64,000 nt of DNA from Cardinalis cardinalis (taxonomy: Eukaryota; Chordata; Aves; Passeriformes; Cardinalidae): positions 288,714 to 352,713 of the forward strand of contig JACDOX010000429.1 of assembly GCA_014549065.1 (NCBI GenBank), read 5' to 3'. The notes beneath the pieces are model-generated. The model was not told where the DNA came from, did not search any database, and saw only the letters and a list, made by a program, of their open reading frames with translations. Position numbers and translations under genes: made by a program. Shown here one piece after another: positions 11,908-23,749 of this stretch (positions are counted from its first letter, which is position 1; each line of letters begins with the position of its first letter).

Positions 11908-12016
11908 ATGATCATGGGAGAACAACTGTTAAAGAACAGCATCCTTGATCAATTTATTAATAGCCATGAGCAGTCATATGAGGAGTTTCTAAATACATTC
12001 ACGTATCTTTTGAAAG
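11908..12016 (+). CDS. IFTAP: IFTAP coding exon 2 (first coding exon)
   Basis: The exon begins at 11861 after a good 3' splice site (TTTCTATTGCAG) and ends at 12016 before GTATGT. Coding runs from ATG 11908 and encodes residues 1-36 plus the first base of codon 37. The translation contains LLKNSILDQFINSHEQSYEE and FLNTFTYLLK, matching the human N-terminus (HEQTYDEEFLNTFTHL). Two in-frame starts lie two codons apart. ATG 11908 has a poor context (T at -3), while ATG 11914 has A at -3 and G at +4 and aligns with the human Met before DEDQL, so the mature start may be 11914 (226 residues). The frame stays open upstream to the exon edge, but no ATG is present there. Confidence 0.93.
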
Positions 12017-12104
12017 GTATGTAATTTCCCAAATCTCCTGTTGGATACCACAGACAGAAGGAAAGATAAAAATACAAGCAGTGGTATTTAGTGTCGTCGT
12101 GTTA

Positions 12105-12160
12105 CTCACCTGCTTTGTGACTTTAGGCAAATCCTTGTGATGCTTTTGTTTTTCCACTCA
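12105..12160 (+). repeat. MIR-like SINE remnant
   Basis: CTGCTTTGTGACTTTAGGCA, followed by AATCCTTGTGATGCTTTTG, resembles the MIR core (GCTGTGTGACCTTGGGCAAG... TTAACCTCTCTG). It is short and diverged, so this is tentative. Confidence 0.4.
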
Positions 12161-12494
12161 GCAGTGGGAACCCTAAGGACAACTTTCTACAGATTGTTTC
12201 CCAGGCTGCTGTGTCTCTACAGGTGGTTAGTCATTTATGCTTACTTTGGGGAGGAGGGGGGAACATGCACTGTTTGGAAGGATAGATGTTTCCTAAGTAC
12301 ATCTTGCATTGCTTTGCTTGAGAAGTCTCCATAAAAGAAGAGCCTAAGGAAAGTACTTAATAGTGTGAGATGGCCTGGGATTAGGAGTGTGCAATTTGGG
12401 TACTTTTACAGCTTTACTGACACTGGATGACTGTACTGTGCCTGTGTGTGTGCCTTCTAAAAAGTGCTTGCATTCTGTGGTGAAACAGTTACCT

Positions 12495-13640
12495 GGAGGG
12501 ATGTGGATATTGTCTAAATTGATTTCAGCTAGGCTTTCAACACTGTCCTTCACAAAGTCCTTGTAGGCAAACTCAGGAATTGTGAGCTGGATTAATGGAC
12601 AGTGAGGTGCATTGAGAACTGTCTGAGTGGCAGATCCCTGAGAGTCATGATCAGCTCACAGGGCCTGGTTGGGTCCCTGTCACTGCTGGTGTCCCCCAGG
12701 GTTCAATACTGGGCCCAGTCTGGTTTACCTAATTCATCAATGACTTGGAGGAAGGGGCAGAGGCCTCCTCAGCCAGTTCCTGCAGACACAAAGCCAGGAG
12801 GAGTGGCCCATGCCCCAGAGAGCTGTGCAACCCTTCAGAAGGGCCTGGACAGGCTGGAGAGATGGGCAGAGAGGAACCTTCTGAAACTGAACAAAGGCAG
12901 GTGCAGGTCCTGCTCCTGGGGAGGAACAACCCCCTGCAGCAGCACAGGCTGGGGCTGAGCTCTTGGAAAGCAGCTCTGTGGAGAAGGACTGGGGGTCCTG
13001 GTGGAACACAAGCTGTCCATGGCCAGCAGTGGCCAAGAAGGCCAATGGGATCCTGGGGTGCATTTGGAGCAGCANTGCCAGCAGGCTGAGGGAAATGATC
13101 CTGCCCCTCTGCTCAGCCCTGGNGAGGCACATCTGGAGTGCTGTGTCCNGTTCTGGGCTCCTCAGGACAAGAGAGATTTGGAGCTCCTGGAGCAGGTCCA
13201 GCAGGGCTACAGAGATTATTAAGGAGCTGGAGCATCTCACTTGGGAGGAAAGGCTGAGGCAGCCTGGCCTGTTCAGCCTCGAGAAGAGATGAATGAGAGG
13301 GGACCTTACCAATGTCTCTAGGTATGTGACAGGAGGGTGTCAGAGGATGGAGCCAGGCCTTTCTCAGTGGTGCCAAGCAATAGGAAAAGAGGCAATGGGC
13401 AGAAACTGATGCACAGAAATTCCACTTGAACATGAGGAAGAACTTCTTTACTGTGCAGGTGACTGAGCACTGGAAGAGATTGCCCAGAGAGGGTGTGGAG
13501 TCTCCCTCAGTGGACATTCTCAAGATCTCTCTGGATACAGTCCTGTGCTAGGTGCTCTGGGATGACCCTGCTTAAGCAGGGAGGTTGGACCAGGTGACCC
13601 ACTGTGGTCACTTCCAACCTGGCCCATCCTGTGCCAAGCT
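12495..13640 (+). mobile_element. CR1 LINE retrotransposon, 5'-truncated, dead copy
   Basis: CR1 is the dominant non-LTR retrotransposon of birds. This copy carries the C-terminal part of the ORF2 reverse transcriptase, from near GGGATGTGGATATTGTCTA (the block encoding DFSKAFDTV in intact copies), followed by the CR1 3'UTR (GAGGGGACCTTACCAATGTC, ACATGAGGAAGAACTTCTTT, GAGAGGGTGTGGAGTC). It ends near ACTTCCAACCTGGCCCATCC. The frame is broken many times, and the segment that should encode the catalytic FADD motif (about 12770-12795) is disrupted. The 5' end is truncated, as usual for target-primed insertion; both ends are approximate and I did not identify a target-site duplication. Three unresolved bases (N at 13075, 13123, 13149) fall in it. 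Confidence 0.93.
13075..13149. other. Ambiguous bases (N at 13075, 13123, 13149)
   Basis: Three isolated Ns lie within 75 bases inside the CR1 copy. This pattern fits uncertain read mapping in a multi-copy repeat or unresolved heterozygosity, not a gap. Confidence 0.95.
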
Positions 13641-16600
13641 AACAGGTAACTTGGATGAAGGTGCAGCAGGACATCAGATAGATGATTAGGCTGAAAAGAT
13701 CTCATGCTCTGCAGATGAAATAAAAAGTGGAGCTTAACCTTGATCTGAGTGTTGCTGAGTTACAGAATTCCAATTCTGTAGCTCAGGTTCACAATTTTTA
13801 ACCGTGTTCAGACAGGTGCCATAAAAATAAGTGCCAGCTACATATTATTCACAATCCTCTTTACCACTGCTTTGCACTAGAAGTGGTGTCCTCATACCAT
13901 TGCAGAAGCACTGTATTTTTCCATTACAGCATGTGGCTGCCCCATTGATTGGTACTCAGAAGTCCCTCCTGTGCTTATCCTTCAGGCAGAGCTAAGTGTC
14001 AGTCACAAGCATTGAGCAGAAAACCAGTAGGGGATCTGAAGCTGCCACAGGAATAATCTTGTGGCAAGTTTCTGTCTCTGCTGCCTATAAAATATAGAAG
14101 AGAAAGGAGACACTGGGGGATGAGATAAGAGGACTGAAAATCCGGTTCTGGTCTGCTTATGTATGATTGATACACTGGGGATAGCTCCTATCATAGAAGC
14201 ATGCTGCATATCATGATGCTACTTGCAAAAAGCCTCAGCACGTATTTCAGTCACTTTCACTGTCACTGTAGGCATTTGCCACTAAAATCATATGAAAGGT
14301 AGAGCTTTACCTGAATCAAATGCTTAGAAATGCAGGTTCTTATGATGGTATGAACTGAACAGCTCAACTTGTTTTCCTCCCACTTTCATTTTCCTTTAAA
14401 AGTACCCAACATGCTGGTTTGCATTATAAACTAGTGACCTGCAAAAATTCTACTTAAAGCATAAAACATGCATTGTCATCTGATAGATTTTTGTCTGTCA
14501 TAACATTGGAAACAGAAAACACACAAAACTAATTGGATCCCATTGACTTCACAGAGTAACATATTTACAGAAGGTGATTTTCACTTGTGCATGAATTTAT
14601 CCTAGGTATGCAGTTGGCATTGCAAAGATATTTTCAGCTGGAGTTTCTATGTTATTCTTGAAAGCATCTCATAAGAATCTGATACCCTAGTGATTTTAAA
14701 ATTTTTTATTCATATGTTAAATTTACACACAGTGAAGCTGTAGAGAATATACCTTGAATAGAAGGACCCAAACATCCTTGGCTGTTCTAGCCTAGCTAAA
14801 AAGAGCCTTTTGAGGCTATAAATGGCCTGGAGAGACTCCTTGTGAACACATTAGGACCTTCTGCTGAGAGTACAGTTTCATCCGTATGAATGTGGGAAAC
14901 AGGATAATGAACTTTTACATTCCTGGCTTCAATTTGCCTTTTTGAGAATTGCTTATATCCTAATCAAGAAAATCACATTTTTAGAATGTTGTCTTTTTAT
15001 TGTATCTGAATGTGTGCTATTACCTTTGATTACTTCTCTTCTTCCTTCTGCTATTTGGAAGGATACTCTCTTAGTTCACATAGAACAAGATCTGGAGTCA
15101 AAATAAGTCTTTCCAAATTCTATGTAATTGGTTTCATTATGTGTGTTTGGATTAACTAGCACAGTGATATGTTATAACTTAGCTGGACCATAAAACTACA
15201 TGTTTGATATGGAATTTTAATCTTCCAGATTTTAGTATTCCTAAAAATCCCAGTGGTTCTGTTTTTTAACATGTGTGTGGTGCAGTGAGAAAATGAGAGT
15301 TCATAGCCTAATTGACAAGTAAATCCTACAATAAGACTATTTATTCACATCTACAAATCTGATGGAAAATGGATAAACATACGTGAATATATTTTTAAAA
15401 CCCTGACCTCAACATATAAAACATACTGCTCCAACAGAACATGACCTATATAGCTTAAATAAATAAAAATTTAAAATTATAGGAGTACTTCCTCTGTAAG
15501 TAGATTTTTTTAAAAACCTTTTTTATTGGTTCTGTAATGGATGGGCATTTGAGGGCTAGGTCAAGATTCTAGTTAAGTCTCTTTATTTTTCCCATTTAGA
15601 GCATCAAAAGTGTGTTTTTTGTCATAGGGATAATATTAACAAGGTGAATATGTGGGCAAAAGGGCTGGTGAACCCATGGGAATGTAATTTAGTAAATTAG
15701 AGCCTGAGTCCAGGAAGATGAAGTCTTTCATACTCACTGTAAAGCTTTGCAGTTGAAGGAGCCTGCAGTTGAAGGGCTGAATTTACAAAGGAGTGGATGA
15801 TACAGATTTCTGCAGATGTGGTCAATGAGTGCTGTGTTCAAAGCTACACACTTTCTAGAAAAACTTTGGACAAAATCTCATGGAAATCTATCCAACTCCA
15901 CTTTTGAAAAAATTGCCACAGAGGACAAAAGCCTCTTTCAAATCTTAGGGAGAGTGTTTGAAATCTGGTGCAGAGCTATGATGCTCAAAATCAGAAGGCA
16001 GCATCTGCTCATATTTTAAAACTCAGAGGAGGAATGGGAAATTCACTGGAGCATAAAATATCTCATTTGACCTTGTACAAAAAATACAGAAAAAACCCCC
16101 CAAATGGTCCAAGCTTCAAAATTTTCATATAGATTTTAAATTACTCTTCTCCCACTTCTAAAAATACAGGATTAGGAGTCATTCAGCTGGATAGGAAAAT
16201 GCTGTCATGAACAAAATTCTTACCCAAATCCAAGTTAAGATTTGCATTTTTTCCATGGTTCTGGGCATTTGACCACTAGGATTAAATTAATTCCATTCCT
16301 GCTGATAATTTTGCTATAATTCATATACCTCCCTCTGCCTGGCAGTGTGTGGAAGTCCAGGGACCTTGATTAGACCCACGTAAGCAAGCCACAGCTTGGA
16401 TTGAAACTTCTTAGCCCTGGTGCTGTTTTGATGCTTCTGTGCTGAACAAACTGTCAAGTGGAGGAAGTTTGGAAGTTACTGATCACTTCCGTGCTTACAG
16501 GTGGCATGCCAGGGCCATATTCTGTGTTGTGCTCAGATTAACTTAGTTCCCCAGTGAAAGCTGGGCAAGCTGATCAGCTCACAGTCCATTTGACTATAGC

Positions 16601-18044
16601 TGTCTACTTCCTTTTTACATTAACCACGTTTAGGAAAAACAACAACTTTAAACTTCCCATATAAGTGTCAGTGGGGGCACTTTACAAATGTCAGTCTTCA
16701 CAGCAGAAAGCATAGCAGAGAACTATATGAGAAGTGACAGTGAATGCACTTTTATTTTAAAAATGGACCAGTAGGACAGTGCTAACCCCAAGAGAAATTT
16801 CAACCTATGAGTAGATTTGCCAATAAAAGCAACTAGACAGTTCAGTAAAACGAATTAAATTAATCTGTCATCCCCAGAGAACTTAAACAGGGCATGAAAT
16901 AGGGAAACAGCGTCAATTCAGAGCTTTTTATTGATGTGTTGTGCTGGATCATTTGATAGAATTGGCTGGGAGACAAAATTTGCAGTTTTCTATTGATCAT
17001 AAATTCAGTAGCTATCTCTGTGTAGCCTTTATTCAATATAGTATAAAATCAAATACCATACAGAACCCCTAAATGTAGAAAAAATACCAGACACAGAAAT
17101 GCAAATGTAATAGATTATTTTTGAAATTAGAATAACTGATCTGTTTTATGGATATTTGTTGTCCTGGTATTTGCTCTGCAAGATACTTCATCTCAATTGT
17201 ATAGACAGAAAAAAATAGGCCAGAAGAAGGGAGATGACTTGTGCATTTGCACAATAGGAGCACTCAGATCCTGGAAACTTGAACAGCTCTTGAACAGTAG
17301 TGCTTCCCTAATAGCAATTCTTTGTTTTCTGTGATGCCTTTATTACTAAAGAATTTCTGAATTTCTAAAAATTAAAAAAAAAATTCATTCTCTTGCATAA
17401 CTGAGATTTTTTAGAACATAGAAAGGGAAGTATTTAGTAATTTTGCTGTTGATACTTTGGTAGAGGTTCTATCCTGTAGTGGCATATTGGCAATGATTGA
17501 ATTCTGGTAATATGAAAAGCAGTAACACAGACTGAATTCTGCTGTACCTCATCACCTTGTCTAGAAAGACATCGAAGTGCGCTAAATGCAGCTGTTGGCT
17601 TAGTTTCATGTATTGCAGTGAGCTGAGGAAGCCCACGTGGAAATGTGGAAATGACACAAAGCAAATAATGCCAGAGATCAGAGCTGTGTATGAGTGACTC
17701 AACAGGACAATCAGAAAATTAAATAGAAGTACCTAATGTCAAGAAAGTAGGCTTTTGCCTTAAAAAAATAAGTCAGGCCTTCTAGGGATGCCTTATTGTT
17801 GTGAAAATAATATCCAAATATCAGCATTTTCAAAACTCTTGGGCCTTCTGACATTTTTTTTTGTTCCCACCTGCTGTCATATTTTTTTATATTATTTGTG
17901 AAGAAATGAATACTTTGTGTGAAAATGTCAGATGCTTTTAATTATATACGTTTTGCTTGTTTCTTTCAGCACTTACCTATTCACCTGTTAGTGCTGAATT
18001 CTTCTAGGATGCAAGCACACTGAAAGACTTCAAGATTGATCCTG

Positions 18045-18118
18045 CCCTGATTTATTAGTACATCACAGTCTTTTAAAAGTACATTCTTTAAAAGTACATC
18101 ACTGTTCTTTTAAAGTAC
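18045..18118. repeat. Tandem CTTTTAAAAGTACAT-type repeat
   Basis: Three imperfect copies of a CTTTTAAAAGTACAT(CAC) unit lie in direct orientation. TTTTAAAA gives each copy a small palindrome. Confidence 0.75.
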
Positions 18119-20128
18119 TCCCAACATATGTATTTAATGCAGTTTCCTTGTGCTGAGGAGATCTTTAAACAAATTTGCAGTTTCTTTGACTGTAAAAAAA
18201 CCCAAAAAACAAAAAACCCAAGTATTTAAGAAATAAACTCCAAAGGTTCAAAGTATGGCTTAGTATAACCCAAACTCAGAAAGAAGTCTGGAGTTCTTGT
18301 ACATCTGTTGAAAGAAATAGCATTTTGCTTGTACAAGGTACTGAAATGGTGTAGGGCACATTTGCCTTGTTATTTAACTGACAGCATTAGTATTCAAATG
18401 GAGAAGGTATCCAGCAACAACACTGCTGAGCTGTGAAAGAATCATATGAATTTTTAAATTATCAGATGGGGTGAATGAGGGATAAACAGGAAATACTGCC
18501 CTTTTTCTAACACTGAGACTATCAAAAGCATAACAGAGACATATATATTGATACAGATAAACACTACATAAAACCAGAACACATATGTTCCATTAAGTAC
18601 AAAGGAAGAGATACTGATACAATAAAAAACCAGCTAAATTTTTGAAAATTAGGAGCTCAGTTGGTTTTAGAGAAGTGTTGCTGTACATTAAGCTAGAGCA
18701 GATCTGTGAGAGCAGCTGAAAATATACTTGATAGCAGCAGTCACTCATCTTTCCCCTAAAGGAACACATAAAAAAGTCCTTTCCTGACTTACTTTTAAAC
18801 ATACTACAATAAGTATCCAAAAATGGCAGTCCAAAGTAACTATCAGGACTTAAGAGTTTACCCTGTTAGGTTAGAGTTAGTCCCACTGAAATTACTTGTC
18901 CCAGTCCACAGAATAGCTATTATCCTAGCTGAGGAAATAATACAGTGGAATTTCCTTAAGAAATGGGTAAATTTAAATTAAAAAATCAAGCCCATATTAC
19001 TGATTATAGTAAAACCTGACCTTTTCTGAAGGGGGAAGAAAAAAAGTCTAGACAATACTTTGTGCTGACTGTTTGTCATTTAATCAGGATAAGATCAAAG
19101 ACATTAGGGGAAAAGGCTGCACCAGCTGAATTTTTGTGTTACAAATATTAATTTCCGCACTGAGGTAAATGTTTTAGGCAAGGTCTTTGGTGTAAAGGAG
19201 TTCTGCTTGCTCAGTACTACTGTGAGATCTCTGCCATTGAAATTAGTGCAGATTTTGATGGAGTGAGGTTGGAATGGACCTTACATGAGCTCAGATAGTA
19301 ATGGGGATAGACACTGCAGATGCTGAATGTGGGCAGATATGGTACAATAACTGTAAAATATCCACTGCCTAAGCCCTTAGACTCCTAAAGCAGAACTACA
19401 TGACAAAGTTTAGGTGCCTGAATTACACCTGAATTGCTCTTAATTTTAGACAGGCATGTAGGACTCAATTACATACTATATACTATTCCAGGTACATACT
19501 ATATGGGATAATTCTTTGGTTGAAAAGTCAGTCAAACTGCATTGATATACAGCAATTTATACATAAAAATACATGGAAACAGAACGGTATCTGGTTAGCA
19601 TAAATCAGAATGGCTTTTTTAGGCTAAGTAACTTTAAAACACTCTGTTCTGTTCCCAGCAGGACAATATATAAGCATCGGAAGGCTGCAGATTTTGGTAG
19701 GGTTGTGTCATAGGATTACTGCAGAAAATGTAGGAACTGCTTTGATTGAGTTAACAAAAATTAAGAAAAGGTTCTAAAATTATCTTCTCAGCAAACTGGA
19801 TTTTTAGCCTTGAAATTTCTTGTTTTCCCCTTACAGCTTGTAATTTAGGGTAAACAAATGCAGTGCTGTACAATGGTTTACATGGTTACAAGTAGTTAAA
19901 TACAGGTAGTTCTAGAGTGTGTTACCACCTTGTGAACATGTCAAAGTGGTATTTTATGGAAACATTTCAGTGACAGCCTTTTTTTCTTGTTTTAAAATGT
20001 TTGCTGATGGTGTGTTTGAAGAATGGAAAAAGCGAATGAACATGACATTTGTATTTGTTATCTCTCCTCAAGACAGTTATTATAGTACTGTGAGTAAAAT
20101 TGTTTTTTTTGGTTTTTTTTTTGTTCAG

Positions 20129-20253
20129 GAGTCCTGCAGAAAGTCACTGTAATATTTGAATTCCAGGCTTTCCATCAAAGCATAACTTACAAGAGATTTA
20201 AGGAATTCGTAGGCCTTCTGCTGGCCCTCAGTCCAGGATTTGAGGACAAAAAA
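20129..20253 (+). other. Candidate cryptic/alternative exon in IFTAP intron 2
   Basis: A long T-rich tract ending TTTGTTCAG precedes 20129, and a donor-like AAAAAA|GTAAAT follows 20253. Read in the phase left by the upstream coding exon (one base carried over), all 41 codons are open and exit in phase 0. The product includes the stretch SITYKRFKEFVGLLLALSPG. It has no counterpart in human IFTAP. The KRFKEF core loosely recalls the R-R-[YF]-S-[DE]-F core of PX domains, which is weak and unproven. It could be chance, a lineage-specific exon or a decayed exon of another gene. Confidence 0.25.
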
Positions 20254-20439
20254 GTAAATTACAACTAAAATAGTAGCTTTGCTGTATGAGTTTTTGTTGT
20301 TGTTGTTATTGTTGCTTTTTTATAGCTAAAGGGGCCTGTTACTAAATCTCAGCAAGTTTTTGGTTTTGGAATGAATTAATCCAGTTGAAAAAAGTGGGAA
20401 GTACCTGTTAGTTTGGATTGTTTTGTCCAGTGTAGTCTG

Positions 20440-20600
20440 TGGTATGTTATTGATTGCTCTGTCTAGTCTGGCTTTGAAATGCTTCAGACCATGAGAATTT
20501 TATCATTCTTCTGGGGCTACTATGTCATCTGAGAGATTTCACTGACAGTAAGTTTTTCCTGATAATACAGGTAGCTCTCTTCTCTGGTTTTGTGATAAGT
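20440..20600 (-). repeat. Old CR1-type LINE remnant
   Basis: TGTCTAGTCTGGCTTTGAAA, the GAGATTTCACTGACAGTAAG block and TTTTTCCTGATAATACAG resemble, in reverse orientation, the 3' region of ancient CR1 families (TATCAGGAAAAACTTTCTGACAGTGAGATC ordering). It is heavily diverged and the ends are approximate. Confidence 0.55.
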
Positions 20601-23165
20601 GACTCCATTATTCTTTGAAATATGTGGGTAATCACTAGGCATTCTCAAAAAATTCCTGTCCAAATTGAAAGACTAAGAGAATTTTAGGCAATATAGAGGA
20701 TAGATAGCAGGAGAGAAAAAAATTTATCAAGTTGGATATCCTTTTTGATTGAAACATGTTTCTGAAGTCTGCATCATACTCATAGTGACACACAATTATG
20801 ATGGATACTGCTCTTGAGAGACTGAGATGTACTTTTCTAGAGATCTAAGTTGGCTTGTTATTTCATTTTTAAGATACTGACAGTGAAATGACTAAAAAGT
20901 GAGACAGAATCTGTCTGCAGAATAAATATGTGAATCTTTATATCATTTCAACTTTCTTCCTCTGCTACATTTTGTTGTGTTTGTATCCCTTATTTTTGAT
21001 TTTTATCACATATTGTGAAGGCCAGTGTTCTACAACAGGATCTTGGCAGGTTGAGAACTGTGACTGTGAATAATGAGTCAATTATCACTTAGTCAGGGGA
21101 AAGGCAGTGATCCTCTTGCTGGCTTGAATGCCATCCTTCCTTCTTCCCCTTCTCTTCAAAAAGTAAGAGCAGAAATGGTTGAAATTCAGAACACTATCAA
21201 AGAAATACACCTGTGATGCTTGTCTTCAGATTGTAGTTTCTTTAACTTCAAAACAACTTTTGTGTGGCTTTTAAAATAATATTTTTTAAGTTCATTACAG
21301 TTACTGCTTCAAAGGGGCCAGTTATGTGGTGCATGCATTGGGAGGCTGTCGGTGTCAGGAGTTGCTTTGGGCAGCTGAATTTGGCTCTTACTGGTCCTGA
21401 GGGACTGTGCTCAAGGCTGGCAACATAATGTTTAAATCACCTGCCCCCCTTTAATTTATATGGCTTGGCCTCATTATACACATTGTTGCATAGTAGACAC
21501 TGTCCACAGAGCTGCATTTAACAACTGCTTTGGGTTGCTCAGACATTTTTCTTCTGAATTTTTCTTCACAAGCAGTCATGAATCTAGTATCACATTGCTG
21601 TGCTGAATGTTTCATCAAATGTATTGTTTAATATTCTCTAACCCAATAACTTTGCAATGGTCTTAACCAGAAAAAGGTTTCTGTCAAGAGTTTATGACTG
21701 ATCTCTTAGGAAAAGGGAAGGTGCTTCTTATCTGTAGTCTGGGGTTGGTAAATGGCACATAAATACTCTGAATGCACTTGATTTCTTACTAGCTCATTTA
21801 ATCTATCTAGCTTTTTAGCTGTGACAATAGCTCAGGTGTACAGAAAAAATATAACCTCATAAAGCAAGTTTGTCAGCTTGTATGTGTGGCTAATTATAAC
21901 TGCCCAACTATGTGTCATAGGTCTTTTGATGCTAAAAGTGGTATTATTTTCTCTGAAGAACTCAGAACCTATATTTTTGAGAAGGATGATCTGATTTATA
22001 GCCCAGAAGAATGACCACAGTGGTATGTAAGAAAAGCATGGGCTAGTGCAGGAATGTCATGTTTACTCTGAATCTGTTGGCTCTATGAATTATGCTTCTG
22101 ATCTTCCCAGTGATGATTTCTTTTGTCTCTCTGTTGGTCTAGTGAGAAAAGTGTATGGCTTCCGGAATCTTTTTATGACTTTTCAAACGGAAATGCTCCT
22201 GATGTGCACAGGGAAGACCCTGGGTTGGTCCTCAGGCCCTGTTGGTACTCTGCTGGTCTGCAGATGTTCAGCTGCATTATTTGCCAATACACATTTGCCC
22301 CAAAATACATTAATATTCTTTTGTGGCTTGTCAGTCTTTAAGATAAAACTGGCAAGTTCTTAGGATAAAACTGTTTTACTGCAAAAGTAAAAAAGAAGGA
22401 AGTTTTTTGAGCTAGCCATCTAGTTCTTGTAAAGTAGGGTGACAGTAAAATTATCTTCAAATAGTGGGTGACAATTTTGCCAGTCAAGAATTTAAAATAG
22501 AGTTTCATGTCTAATACTGCTTCATTTCCATGGCTTAAAAAGAGAGTGTGTTGGAAAACGGGATGGCTCATATGTACTGCTGTATCCAAATACTGTTTTA
22601 GGAAAGTTCTTTCAAAAGAAGCAGGGAGAAGCAAGATGTTACAGAGACCTGGGATTAAGGAATTATTCACGGGATCCATCTGTTATTTCAATAAACATTG
22701 AAACCTGTTTACTAGATTGCTCTGGTGTGGTGCAGTTTGCTTTCTATGAACCCTGACTCTTGTAAGTGTGGACTTCAGGTTATGCCCAGGCTGCCAGCCC
22801 TTTCTATGTGTCACAGTAACTGCAGCACAGAGCTGTCCCAGGGGATTAATGATTCTTTGCTGTATGGCTCAACATAGCAACCCCAAAGGCATCATTAAAA
22901 CTCTCCACAAGAGTTACTTCAATGCTTATAATACATAATTATGCTTTAGAAATGCAGTGCAGTGTTTCTTATTGTTGCAAAGTAAATTTTTCAAACTAAA
23001 CCCAAAAAGCTTAATTAAATGAGTATTTATTTTTCATTAGGAACATGTGGTGTGAAGTTCATTTTAATTGATTTACCTGTAACTGCTCCTTATTTGATAA
23101 TGGGACTTTTAAAATAAAAAGTACTGCATTTTTATTTTGGCTGTGATTACTTTATTTTTTGCCAG

Positions 23166-23246
23166 GTTGAAGAAAAAAAAACAGCTATTCAGTGTCGGTT
23201 TGGAAATCCATACTTCCATGCACATAGTAGTCAGCTTCTAGATGCA
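23166..23246 (+). other. Second candidate cryptic exon in IFTAP intron 2
   Basis: The sequence is flanked by TTTATTTTTTGCCAG and GCA|GTAAGG. Its 81 bases (27 codons) are fully open in phase 0, the phase in which the candidate exon at 20129-20253 would exit. It then joins the next confirmed exon (23592) out of frame, unless an AG two bases further on is used. No homology is recognised, and alternative splicing or coincidence cannot be separated here. Confidence 0.2.
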
Positions 23247-23591
23247 GTAAGGTGTAACCTTACTGTCTTGCTTTTTGGGGTGTTTATATTCTTGGTTGAT
23301 TTTATGAAGTTTTCTGTTTCTTGCATAAGCTTTTGTGATAATGAATTCTTCAGTATTGAGGAATAGGTGGGACTCTGTGCAACTGAAGTTCAAACCACAT
23401 ATTCAGTTTTATGGTAAAGTCTGGTAAGGTTTTATGCTAAAGTTTTATTTTAAACTTAAAATACATGGAAGCTTTTGTGAGAGGAAAATTGAATGTGTAA
23501 AAAAGTCACTATTAAATGTAATTAAATTAATGCTTTTTTTTTTCTTGGATAATGCATTATGTTATCTGATCTAGTGTAATTCTGCTTTCAG

Positions 23592-23749
23592 AGAAAGAGG
23601 GAAATACAATTCAGGGAAGTAAAGTGGACTCCTTAAGAAAAAAATGTTCTACTTCTGAATTACCAGACAGAAATAAACAGGATGGCTCACCTGAAAGAAG
23701 CAAAGAAATGTGGGTGTCATTTCCACCATGGATGCCAAACGAGAATGAG
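23592..23749 (+). CDS. IFTAP: IFTAP coding exon 3
   Basis: This 158-base exon starts after ATTCTGCTTTCAG and stops before GTAATG. It enters in phase 1 (G|AG) and leaves in phase 0, encoding residues 37-89. The product is hydrophilic and lysine/serine/glutamate-rich (EKEGNTIQGSKVDSL near the start, WVSFPPWMPNENE at the end). It corresponds in position to the variable middle of human IFTAP, where little identity is expected, so the call rests on splice signals, unbroken phase and position between conserved exons. Confidence 0.8.

Larger units (their letters stand above)
12017..23591 (+). other. IFTAP intron 2
   Basis: About 11.6 kb. It holds a MIR-like scrap (12105-12160), a 1.1-kb CR1 element (12495-13640), a small tandem repeat (18045-18118), an old CR1 remnant (20440-20600) and two possible cryptic exons (20129-20253 and 23166-23246). 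The rest is AT-rich, unique-looking sequence in which I see no gene. Confidence 0.7.

Noticed and set aside
12602..13523. Several ORFs of 60-190 codons
   Set aside because: They are shadows and remnants of the CR1 ORF2, not host genes.
14530..14565. GGATCCCATTGACTTCAC phrase, similar to ancient amniote repeats
   Set aside because: Too short and diverged to call as a repeat family.
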